Of a DNA stretch of 64,000 nucleotides, positions 1 to 11,400 are shown piece after piece. The stretch covers positions 164,336,882-164,400,881 of the forward strand of contig NC_080570.1 of assembly GCF_030247185.1 (NCBI RefSeq), in the 5' to 3' direction. The position numbers were made by a program, and so were the translations under genes. Within the stretch, counting starts at the first letter, position 1. Every line of letters begins with the position of its first letter. This stretch comes from Malaya genurostris (taxonomy: Eukaryota; Arthropoda; Insecta; Diptera; Culicidae). The notes under the pieces were generated by a model that was given only the letters and a program-made list of their open reading frames with translations, ran no database searches and was not told the origin of the DNA.

Positions 1-325
1 GATTATAAATTTTTTTAAATCGATTTTTTTAGTGAAAATTTTGACTGATTTTGTGAAAGTCACTAGCATAACATTTTTTTTGTAGAAATAACTATTGTTA
101 TTCATAATAACTTTATATATAATAAAAATTGGTTCAAAATGTTTAGCCCTTTTCAGAAGACAATCTGGATTAATTTGGAAAAATAACGTATACAAAGTGG
201 CTCATGCTCAAATCAGAGAGGGTGCAGCCAACATAAGTTCTAGTTGACGCGAAAACCGTCATATTTATAGAGAAGAATTTTTATAACAAAATAATTTTTG
301 ACGTGAATACGTCTTACTTTACTAT

Positions 326-338
326 GGGGGGGGGGGGG
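326..338. repeat. 13-base poly-G run
   Basis: Thirteen consecutive G follow the motif GTCTTACTTTACTAT. Almost the same motif (GTCTTACTTCACTATGGG) recurs near 22813-22830 with only three G. The shared flank suggests a dispersed repeat in which this copy's G run has expanded. Assembly length at such a run may be inexact. Confidence 0.85.
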
Positions 339-509
339 TGCTATTCAAAATTCGCCCTGTGAAAGAATGGGTAGAACTTAATCTTGAATATCTCGAGCTG
401 TACTAATCGCAACTACCTAATTTTTTCTCCATGTCTTCAGAAATATGATCAGCAATTTAAATTTGAATTTTCAACAGTCGAAGCTAACCATAAATAACTC
501 AAAATCAAC

Positions 510-634
510 TTGATTTTACGTTTCGTCTTAGACTCATCAGTGCGTGGCAGTTTATGTTGAACTGCTACCTCCGACCTGACGGGTCAACATAAACCGCTAG
601 GCACTGATGAGTCTAAGACGAAACGTAAAATCAA
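510..634. repeat. 125-bp foldback (MITE-like) with 34-bp identical arms
   Basis: The outer 34 bases (510-543) are repeated exactly as the reverse complement at 601-634, and pairing continues inward with mismatches (GTTTATGTTGA against TCAACATAAAC). The whole unit can fold into one hairpin. It carries no coding capacity. It is probably a miniature inverted-repeat element; the flanks show no clear target duplication. Confidence 0.8.
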
Positions 635-729
635 ATGAAATTGGTTATGTGCACCTAGCATAAATCAGGGGGTAAAAATTCTTACCTCTCAAACTTATCA
701 AAAATCAAATTTTCTCAAATGTTTGGAAG

Positions 730-860
730 CAATGAGAAAACTCATCACGTTTGCTTGTCTTTCTCGTACCCGCGACGACGGTTTTTAGATAGTCTGGCAC
801 ATATCAGTCCCAATGTTCTACTGGATGAGTATAAACCGTTCTTCTGCGAGGTATAAAGCC
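730..860. repeat. Dispersed repeat, inverted copy of 33750-33850
   Basis: This stretch, including GTTCTACTGGA, GAGTATAAA and CTGGCACATAT, matches the reverse complement of about 33750-33850, where the same words occur in the opposite order with small differences. Both copies lie next to arrays of the degenerate ATTCAGTTCC-type repeat, so the two repeats may belong to one larger element. Function unknown. Confidence 0.6.
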
Positions 861-944
861 TCAAACGCTCGCTCTCATTTGCTTTTCGGATGACGCAAAA
901 ACAGATTATCAGTAATTGCAGTGAATTTTCGACTGGATTCTATA

Positions 945-1665
945 ACTGAAATCTAAAACTAAATTTTAAAATCCAATTCAGAACCTGAATTCTAAGCTTA
1001 ATTTCAAGTTTATATATCGTTTATATCGTATATTTTTATCATTTATTTCAGGTTTAGAATTTAGTTCCAGATTACTCGTTCAGCCATTATTCTAGAAAAG
1101 ATTCCTAATCCTGGATTTTTAAGCTAGTTTCTTGACACGATTCAGGAACTGAGTTTAGTTCCTTTTTTATGCTCGGAATTCTAATCCAAAATTTTGATTA
1201 AGGATTTCAACTTCATAATTCTGAAACCGAATTCATGATACGATTTCAAGATCTGGATTAAAATAAAATAAAAAATTATAGATCTGAACTCCGAACCTGG
1301 ATTTTGGAACTGACTTCTTAGCCAGAATTTAATTGGTGAAGCCAGTTTCAAAATTTAGTTTCTAAATTCAGTTTCAGGATTTATTTTCAGAATTTGGATG
1401 CTGGAACTAGATTTCGGAACTGAACTAAGTTCCTTTATTCAGATTCGGAATTTTTTGTTCAGATTTAAGTTCTAGAACTGGATTTGGAACCTGGATTCTG
1501 AAAATGAGTTCAGTGTCATAATTCTAGAACTAAATTCATGAACAGATTTCGTGATTCCGAATCTAAATATTGCGACTGAATTCTGAGTTTGTTTCATATT
1601 TCGAGTTTAGTTCTTGAGTTCAGTTTCAGTTCCTGAATCCTGCTGCAGAATTTTGGTTCTATAAA
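945..1665. repeat. Degenerate ATTCAGTTCCAGAATC-type array
   Basis: Short words such as ATTCAGTT, CAGAATT, GGAACTG and CTGGATT recur every 15-30 bases with many differences, giving a diverged minisatellite. Sister arrays lie at about 33290-33580, 58230-58400 and 58830-59200. No protein is coded. Confidence 0.65.
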
Positions 1666-1739
1666 TAACATATTCCCTAAAGAATTATGCGCGTTACTTC
1701 TTAAATCCGCGTAAAAAACACAAAAATATAGGAATTTTT

Positions 1740-2100
1740 TTTTTGTAACCAAATGTCTTCATAAATTCATGAAACATCGAGATCTGGTGTGATGTCGACA
1801 AAAATTTGTTTGGAAAAAATCGACTTTAAGAAAAGTTTTGAGATTTCCGAAATCGAAATTTTTTTTCGATGTCAAATGTCTTAGAATTGTCTGAAATCTA
1901 GTAGAATCTCAAAAAAAAAGTTTGACCAATATCGACTTTGAAAAAAAATTGAAATTTCCGAAGTCGAAAATTTTTTTTTAAGCCAAAAGTCTTAAAAATT
2001 CATGAAAACGTCGAGATTTACTGTAATCTTGTATAGTATATGAAAAAAATCGATAATAGGGTCGATTTGGAAAGTTGACTTATACCAAATTTCAGGATAA
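1740..2100. repeat. Imperfect tandem copies of an AT-rich unit
   Basis: The string 'aattcatgaaa(a)c-atcgagat' followed by 'aaaaatcgac', 'gaaatttccgaa-tcgaaa' and 'gtctta' recurs about three times at roughly 110-130 base spacing. The same vocabulary builds the long hairpin at 27740-28068, so the two loci hold one repeat family in different arrangements. Confidence 0.55.
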
Positions 2101-2136
2101 CATCAGATCTTGACGTTTCATGCCTTTTTTTCTGTA

Positions 2137-2199
2137 TGCGAATTTTCAAAGTTATGAAGTTTACTTGTTTTGTAAACTTCATAACTTTGAAAATTCGCA
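2137..2199. repeat. Perfect 28-bp hairpin with 7-nt loop
   Basis: Bases 2137-2164 are the exact reverse complement of 2172-2199, with loop TTGTTTT. It lies about 215 bases before the first visible Grip exon, in probable intron. The stem is perfect, which suggests a recent or conserved foldback. Confidence 0.85.
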
Positions 2200-2413
2200 T
2201 AAAAAATCGCGTAACATCGAAAATCTGCGTGAAAAAACCGCGTTACTTAGGACATCCCCGTTAAATAAGCCACGTAAAATGAAATCGCATAAAAAACCTC
2301 GTATAAAAAAGCCCTCAGTGTAATATGAGATTCGGGTCGCATTGCGGGACGAGTTATCTTTATTGATTAAACCGTTTATTTGATCCTTGTTTTTGTATAT
2401 TTTTTTTTTGCAG

Positions 2414-5400
2414 TTTCACAGAACAGCCTGTGCGTGACTACGAAGCTGGCACAGATAACCGTGGAACGGGAAAATGGCTGCCTGGGACTGACGTTACGCG
2501 GTGGTGGCGAATATCCGCTGGTCGTGACGAACGTGCGAATGCTCGGCCCGGTGTTCAAGACGGGACAAATAAAACCGGGTGATCGAGTGCTGCGAGTCGA
2601 TAATGTAGGTTATTCTAATAGAAATTATTTACATCCTTAATTCGACCGTACCGTTTCAGGTTTCGCTTGTCAACAAAACCCTCTCGGAGGCACAGCACAT
2701 TCTCAAGAATGGACACATGTCCGGTTACACGAATTTGACCATCGAGTATGATGTGTCGGTAATGCAGAGTGTGGAATTTAGCATGGGACCGCTGCTGTTG
2801 GAAATCGAACGACCGATGAATGAAAAGCTTGGATTGATTTTGAGCAATTATTCCAGTGCGGTGAATCAGGGAGAGATCTATCACAAGTTAGATGAAGTGC
2901 AACCGGCCGGAATCTACATTGCCAGCATTCTACCGGCCAGTATCGCGGATCGGTAGGAAGATTCATTCATATTACTTTTGTTATCATCGAATGATTTCAC
3001 CTTTGTTTTTTTTTGGTGCAGTTGTGGTGCTTTGTCGGTAGGCGATCAAATTCTATCCGTGGATGAAACGATCGTGGAAAACAGTGCCTACTCGCCGGAG
3101 GAAGTCACATCCCTGATGGATGCAAACTGTACCAAAGGGTACACTCAGCTGCAAATTCTTCCGGCTCACACACTAGTCAGAAGGAGAGGTTAGTGTTTAT
3201 CATTATTACTGTCAGATTAAAATCAACCTCAAAAGATACCTCTTTTGGTGAACAACGCGATAGACTAAACAATCCTGAAGCCGAAGAGAGTCTGCGCGAT
3301 CGCAGTGATTCATCGTTACGCGACGATCCGCGTCGCCACTTAAATCATCGTCTCATCCGAGCGCTGTGGGTTGTCTCTTGTTTTTGCTCGTTTTATTATT
3401 ATTTCGTTTCGCTTCCACTCCGACAACTTCCTGTTTTCCGAGCCTGCTGAGATTATTTTCACTCCGCGCACAGAAATTGTTTGCCGTTATTTTTCTTTTA
3501 GCAAAAAGTCATTAGAATTATAGTTGGTGTAATATTGCGGTTGTATTTGTGTTTTTTTTTTTGTAGCTAACAGTTGCACCCTGTTAGTATGAAACTGTTT
3601 AAAATAATTCGTCATATGGCACATTTCGCCGGTTCTGTCAAGATGGAAAACTCAGTCGGCTCAATATCGTCTGATTCGTGACACATTTCATCATTTATTT
3701 TGTCGTATTTTTCTCGCTCGACGCCCGCTCATACCGCTTTTCTGTCCCCGAGGGATGGCACACGATCGTCGATTTGTTTCACATTCGGTACCGAAGATTG
3801 GATGGGATTTTTCCAGCACGCGTCCACATTAATTAACTCTGAAATGTGTCACCCCATTTCGGTTTTTTTAAGGCTAGGCTTGTTCATTTTTTATGGCGAA
3901 GACTTTTTGATCTGTGAGTGATTAGTTATGTTTATTTAGTTGATACGGTCCGACAGGTAGATACGACTGGAGTTTATCTGGGTGACTTCTGGTGCATTAT
4001 TGACATCTTGAGCAATCGAACCGACGGCGTTGATCGGTTTTGTTGATCATTCGCTGAGATGGTGCTTATTTCGCCATAGACTTGATCATAGTGACGGAAA
4101 AATTAGGTCGATATTAATATTTGTCGGTGGAAAGTCAGAAAAACTCGACAACTTATCGGTGCTCCGGAAACTAAAATTCGACTAAGCTCGACAAGATCGA
4201 AAAATGCCTGAGTGTGTCGACATCTTTATAGGATTTTTATTCCGTCAAGCAAATGTACACAACGTATTAATTATATACCTTGCGGAATTGTGAATTGAAA
4301 TTGTCAAAATCCATCGAAACCCTGTAGCTCTGAAACCGGAAATCGGAATTGGATAAAATTTTGCAAATAGATGATGTACTCCGTAGGCACCAAAGAGACA
4401 AAAACAAAGCAGAATAGCGAAGATATATTTGTGACGCGGTGTGTGTTAGTTCTCTGTTGACTGTGTTTCCATAGAGATAGGACTATAATTGAATGTCGTG
4501 GCAGACGGGTAAAGCGAAGCTCTACTATTCAATTAGGCTGTCTCTTCGTGTTGTTTCAAATGCAGGGTAGTTTAATTTGCAAAACAATTTCCCCGGATAG
4601 GAGCTAGCTACGGATCCAATTCCCGTTTCAATTTGTTTTCTTTGTTTAGATGCTGTTCAAATTTAGAATCCAATAGCAGGTTTCCGTTTTAAAATAAGTT
4701 TGTGACATCTCTTACAAAATTTCTGTAAGATTCTATTCCGGGATCTTTTATCTACTATCTGCCAGTACTGCCGAAATCGGAAACCGAGGGTCTGTTGAGC
4801 CGAAAGGGTCTTTACCTAGTAGGATCTGTAAAGTATAGGAATTTGGCGATCAGTTTCATGATAATGCTCACTTTTAAAAAGGCAACGACTGAACAAACGT
4901 GTTCCTTAAATTAATCCTGGAACCGGAAGTCTGATCTTGATGAAAATTAAAACCATTATATGAAATCTTTATTTTGAATTTTAGTTCGAGAAAATCGGCT
5001 GAGGTCCCAGAAAGTATGGACGCACTTTGATTTCGCTGTAAATAATTCACAAGTGTTAGATATTCAAATTTTATTCGATATACTGATAATATTAGACTAC
5101 AACAACAGAATATTATTCTCAACATTTGCTACTTAGCCATTGTAGACTAGCTGGCACACCTTCTTGCGAACGTTCTTCATTAAATTCCATACAGACTTCT
5201 TGTCGACAAGTTTTGACACTTTTTTTCCAATCTTTTTAGAACTGTTGAATGGTTTCGAATGCCGAGACATGTCCTAAGATGTGCCTTCGTTAATGCCCAA
5301 AATTCCTCAATTGGTCGAAGTTGTGAGCAATTTGGGGGATTCATGTCTTTTGGGACGAAAGTGCCATTTTTGGTAGTATACCATTCTACCGTTGATTTCG

Positions 5401-8400
5401 AGTAGTGGCAAGAAGCAAGATCTAGCCAGAAGACAACAGGATCCTTGTGGCTTCGAATCATGGGTAGAAGTCGTTTTTTGTAAACTGTCCTTGATGTATA
5501 TTTCGCTGTTCATTGAAGCCAGTGGTGATGAAGGGTTTCGAAATCTTACCGCAGCTACAAATTGCTTGCCAGACCATAGCTTTCTTACTAAATTTTTCGA
5601 CTTCAATCGATGTCTCGGACTGGTTTAACACTTGCTCTTCTCGCACCGTATAATATTGTGGTCCCGGCAAGGATTTGTAATCGAGTTTCACGTAGGTTTC
5701 GAACCCTCGGCCTGATCGATGCTTCTTGTTTCGGACTACGTTTTGGTTGTTTCTGCTTCTTATAGGTTAGAAGATTCAAACGAAGAACATTTGACTTCGA
5801 AGTGCCCACATTTTTGGCCACATCCTGAACTAAAACCTCCTTCTTTTGCTCGAACGCCTTCAGTATACGTTTATCCAACTGATGGTTAGCAGGACCTTTT
5901 TTTCGACCCGTTTTCGGTTTATCCTCACTGAACTTCCTGATTGCCTTTCGCACAGCTTTTTCACTTACTCTTTCCATTTTTGCTATCTTTCTCAGTGACA
6001 GTTCGCGTTCTGTGCACCATTTGTACACAATTTTTCGACGTTGTTCTGCTGAAAGTCCACGCATTTCGAAACAAACTAATGAAAACGAATAAACAACTGC
6101 ACAAGTGGTTAGAGAAGAGTGTAAACAACAGGACGCAAACATTTGGATCTTGGGCTTGAAAGTCGATTTTCACAGTGATTGCATAAACTTTCTGTATGCG
6201 AAAGAAGAGAAAAAACAAAATATTATGACGAATTTGATTGTTGGGAGATTCAAATCAATATGTAGTTGTTGAAAATGGATGAATTCAATTACATTTTTAA
6301 TTTTTGTAATTGTTTTATAATTTTTTCTCTCTCCTTTTTTCATTCTGCTTTCTATATTTTTTCTATTCTCAATTCACTTTTCTTCTAGTTCCATTCTTCA
6401 TTCTCTATTATTTATTATCTACTTTCTACTTGCGACTTTTTACTCTCTAATTTCTTTTTCTTACTCTCTACTCCCTACTCTCAACTCTTAACTCTTGGCT
6501 CTGTATTCTCTTGTTTCAATTATCTATTTTCTACTCTCTACTCTCTATCATCTAATCTCTACTATCCACTATCTACTCTCTATCCTCTAATTTCTACTCA
6601 CCACTTTTTACTCTCAACTCCCTACTTTTTACTCTTCACTCCCTACTCTCTACTGTCCACTATCTACTCTCAATTCTTACTCACGACTGCCTACTTTTTA
6701 CTATCCACTCTCTACTATCCTTTTTTTTCTTACTCACGATTCTCTATTCTCTTTTTTTACTCATGACTCTCGACTATCTACTCTCTACAATCCACTCTCT
6801 ACTCTCTATTCTTACTCACGACTATCTACTCTCAAATCTCTGCTCTCTACTCTCCACTCTCAACCTCCTGCTCACTATTCTGTATTCTCTAGTCTCTACA
6901 CTCTATTCTCTTTTCTTACTCATGACTCTCTACTCTCTACTCTCAACTCTTTGCTCTCGACTATCTACTCTTTACTATTCACTCTCTACTCTCTCTTCTT
7001 ACCATCGACTCCACAGTGGAGAAGACTCCACTCTCAACTCTATATTCTCTTTTATTACTCATGAGATGAGTCATGAGTAATAAAAGAAAATATAGAGTTG
7101 AGAGTGGAGTCTTCTCCACTGTGGAGTCGAATGTAAGAAGAGAGAGTAGAGAGTGAATAGTAGTCCACATTCAACTCTTAAATCTCTGCTCTTTACTCTC
7201 CACTTTCCACTCTCCACTCTCAAGTTTCTGCTCTCTACTCTCTACTCTGTATTCTCTAGTCCCTACTATCTACTGTTTAAGTACTTTGCACTGTCTACTC
7301 TCTATTCTCTTCTCTTACTCATGACTCTTTACTCTCTACTCTTAATTCTCTACTCTTTACTATTGATTATCTACTCTCTACTATCCACTCTCTACACTCT
7401 ATTCTTACTCAGGACTCTCTACTCTCAAATCTCTGCTCTCTACCTTCTAATTTCTACTCTCTACTCTCTACTCTCCAGTCTCTGCTCTCTACTCTGTACT
7501 ATCTAGTCTCTGCTCTCAACTCTTTACTATTTACTCTCTATAATCCACTCTCTACTCTCTAGCATTTACTCTTTATCCATGAATATTCTGAGACTATGGA
7601 AATCCGTAAGAGATATTCCAAGAAGTACTTGAAACTACAACAGCTAATGTTTATTTTTGTTCGCTGTTTTTTATTTTCAGAGCTACATACTGCTTACTTG
7701 TTTGTTCTGATCTGTTTCAAGAACGTTCCAAGTCGTCCAAGAACTTCAGTAAAAACAGGTCTCGATATCTACACGAACAATCCGTAGCTTATGTTTAATT
7801 TTTCAATGCTGCTCATAGCTATGAAGCTACCTATTTGCTTGTTTATTCTGATCTGTTACAGGAATATTTTCAGTCATCCAAGGTCTTCTAGATAGTTTTG
7901 GGTTGTCGTAGATAATTTACAATAAGCCTGGTATCATACTCGAGTTTTTTAAGCTGGAAAATTTTCAGCCTTGAGCTACAGTAAGTTTTTGGGTGTCCCA
8001 GAACATCTACAATAAACCTATTAATTGTAGACCGTGAACAATAAGTTCATTAATGCACTTTCTTATGCTGATTGACCTTAAGACCTTAACTCCAGGTAGT
8101 TTTTGGATGACCTAGAACATTCACAATGAGTCAATGATTTGCATGTGGTATCACGAGCATAGACCGTGTACAAGGATCTTGTTAGTTCACTTGGTTACGC
8201 TGCGTTAGACCTTAAGGCCTGTACTAAAAATAGTTTTATGATGAACAAGCATTTCCTCGAAATTCATCATGTTGATCCCATTCATTAAATGTGATACCAC
8301 GAGTATGGGCCACAAACAAAAATTCTCTAATGTCATTGGTTACATTTTGGATGAACAAGAACTCTCACAGACATTCAGTGATATCATTTCACTAATGTGA

Positions 8401-11400
8401 TACACCAGCGTGTAAGTTTCATGCATACACTGAGGAAGCAATCGGCGAACACCGCACAAAAAAAGAAAGCGTACTTCTCCTCAGTGTCAAATAGACACAC
8501 CTTTGAGTGCGCGCTTATGTTTAAATAAGCTTGTACGAGCGAACTCCATTCTCCTCGCATGAATCGCTATCACGTGCTCTCACCTAAATACACCCAAGTC
8601 TGCACTGGCGCGTGCACTGCTGAGCAAACACTTCTGTGATTTTTATTAATGTATAGATAATAGAAGGCCAGCCTTGCTATGAAAAGCATGTTGCAGTAAG
8701 GAAAAACTAAATTTCAACGATAAATTGATAATTGACAATGCATGCCCCACGCTTTTCTTATATGAACCATACACCAGAGTACACACCGGTGTGTACACTT
8801 CGGTGAAAATGTCTGTGTCCACCTCAGAAAATTTGTTAGCACTTTGGTGTGAAACTAATTTGCACCCTCTAATTCTGCGACTAGCACAGAAGGTGATGGT
8901 CCAGCCCTAGTCGACGCCGATATATTAACAGAGTGACCCTCGGGAAGGCATGATATAAGAACTTGTGATCAACTTGTGATTGTCTCACCAACGAATCCTA
9001 AGATCTAAGAACAATGCACAAACATAAGACAATCAAACAAAACAGGAAATGAAACCGTAATAAATCCTAGTGAATTTTAAATGGAGGATCCACCCTAATA
9101 ATTTCGTAGCCAAAGCCACGAAAAAGTTTGAAAACATTTATCTTTTCATTGGTAATGGCATCGGTTCCGGTCCACAGCCATAAGAATTAGAGCGTCGCAT
9201 CATAACAAACATAGGATGAGCTATCTTTCGTAGTTTTTCTTCTTCGCCATTCGGAACTGGTACACTTTCGCATGATCGTGATTAATATGGTTGTTTTTTT
9301 TTGCGGTTTTCCTGGATTCGATGACAATTTATTTCCCGTTTTGATTTGTTTACTTCCTGGAAAAGTGAGTTACGCTCGCACTAAGCAACGGTGAAATCGA
9401 AACTTTCAACGAATTTCAATTTATTGATGTTTGAAATTGACAGTTGGGATGGTAACAGAGTTGCACCATCAGTAGGCGGCGATTACAAGTGGAATAAAAA
9501 AAGTGGAAAAGTAGTTAGTTGTCTGTCGCGTTCCAGTTGAAAAATTACCATGAAACTATCTTGCAAAGCTCAGATTCTCGTCGCGAAAGAACCAATAATT
9601 TACCGTGCCCAGTTGGAAGACGAGCATTTTTCACACCCCAGTCGCGCGTAATGAACGACGTCGCATGGTCTATTATTAGCTTCCATTTTTTTTCTGTGTG
9701 TGTGTGTGATACGGTTTCGTAAGGTTTTGAGTCGAAAGTGTCGTGATGTTTCTCATTAAGGGGATCACGGTTCTTGACGCACTGCGCACCGAACGATGGA
9801 AGTGGTTCTCGAAAAATCATCTTCAATGCATTCTAGATGAAAGGGTTCCGTCTGGAACGTAATTTAACCGCCAGACAGCTGCATCCAAAGTCTCAGCTCG
9901 AAGACATTTTCTAATTCTATTTTCCCGGCTCTGCTTGCATTTCTTTTCAGGCATCTCCTGTTCCAGTCCAAAGTATGGTTTCAACACGGTGGATTCCCGC
10001 AAAAATTTGGCGGCCAATAAGAATCGTCGTCTAGTTCGGAAAAGTTCGCTCCCACAACCGGCGGAGAACGGAACACTGCATCCGAATATGGGCCTATGCA
10101 AAGCGGAAACCATTCAGCTGGTGTTGGATTGCTCCCAAGGATCCGGAATTTGTCTCGGTCCCAAAACCCCCTGCGGAAGGGGATATATTATCGCACAGAT
10201 TCTACCGGACTCCGTAGCCGAACGTTCCGGAAGTCTACAGAAAGGTGATCGCATCTTGGCCGTTAATAAGATGTGTAACCTGGACGCCGGCACGATTCGG
10301 CAGTTGTTGGGTGATTTCGGTCCGAAAACGGCAGCCAATCATTACCATAATCAACCGCAGACTACGAACTGGGTTGAGTTGGAACTGGAATTCGACATGG
10401 CGGACAGTGTGATACCGTCCAGTGGAGTTTTCAATATAAAACTGATAAGACAGAACAAGTGTGGCTTGGGAATTACAGTGAGTGGAAACAATCACGGATC
10501 GTTTGTTATATCGGAGGTTAAACCGGGCAGTGCCGCCCATCGTACCGGTTCGCTAAGAGCCGGCGATGTGCTGTTGGCAGTGGACAATCACCCAGTACAG
10601 CACTATAATCTTGATCTGTTGCTTAAGGAGAGTAAGAACGACTACATCACGTTGACGGTGAAACGGAACTCATTGCCAGACTTTTTGTTTGATGCCCAGC
10701 AGAAAACTAACATGATCTACGGTAGCACGGAGGATAACGCCTATATTTACGGAAATCGGTATGTTTGGATTGATGATGCTCTAAAAATAGGAAGTTAGAT
10801 CACTTACAATTGACACTTTTTTAGGTACAACGAATCACCGACGCTACAATCGAACAACAACGTGGACTACTTTCAGATAGAAGATCATCTTCAACACCAA
10901 CAGCAGCTACTGCAGCAGCAGCAACAACAGCAACAGTTACGAAGGCCAATGTGGAATCAACCGACACCGTACGACATCCTGCCCGGATCGGGAAATCTAA
11001 TGACCCAAAGTACGGGAACACTGAAAGCAGTTCACCAGCCGTCACAGCAACAGAAACAGTCAAATTCGGCCAGCGCAGAACACCTTCCACATCCTTCCAG
11101 CCAAATGGTTAATGGCGACGGGGAGTTATGCGGCGAGGATCGCTACGATGACATTGTCCACTACAAGATGGCATCGATGAACATCAACAGTAACAATTAC
11201 GTGGGTTTGGCAAACGTTGCTGTTGCTGGTGCTGGTGGTACGGGAACTGCCGGTGGTGGGAACAGTTCAGGAGATCAACAGATACAGCAGTTGATTTTCA
11301 ACGTGCGATTGGAGCCAAAAGGAGGACCACTCGGAATTACACTGGCTGGAAGCGATGATCTGCAAAAACCGATTAAAATCAGTGCTCTGACTGAGGGCGG

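Larger units (their letters stand above)
1..2413. other. Non-coding DNA upstream of the first visible Grip exon (probably intron)
   Basis: No convincing coding region lies here. Because the first visible Grip exon at 2414 opens in the middle of a codon and behind an acceptor (pyrimidine run then CAG), this stretch is most simply an intron of Grip. It holds a 13-G homopolymer (326-338), a 125-bp foldback (510-634), a dispersed repeat copy (about 730-860), a degenerate ATTCAGTTCC-type array (about 945-1665), imperfect AT-rich tandem copies (about 1740-2100) and a perfect 28-bp hairpin (2137-2199). Confidence 0.6.
3189..9950 (+). other. Grip: Large Grip intron between PDZ3 and PDZ4 coding exons
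   Basis: This 6.8 kb intron begins GTTAGT and ends TTTTCAG. It contains the ITmD37E transposase relic (minus strand), a pyrimidine-rich CTCTACT minisatellite with a long palindrome inside it, fragments of culicine-type dispersed repeats (about 4180-5060) and a repeat copy at 8863-8995 shared with 49522-49650. Nothing else looks coding. Confidence 0.8.

Noticed and set aside
6763..7506. Long open frames rich in Leu/Ser/Tyr
   Set aside because: They are translations of the CTCTACT minisatellite; no domain, and all are repeat-derived.
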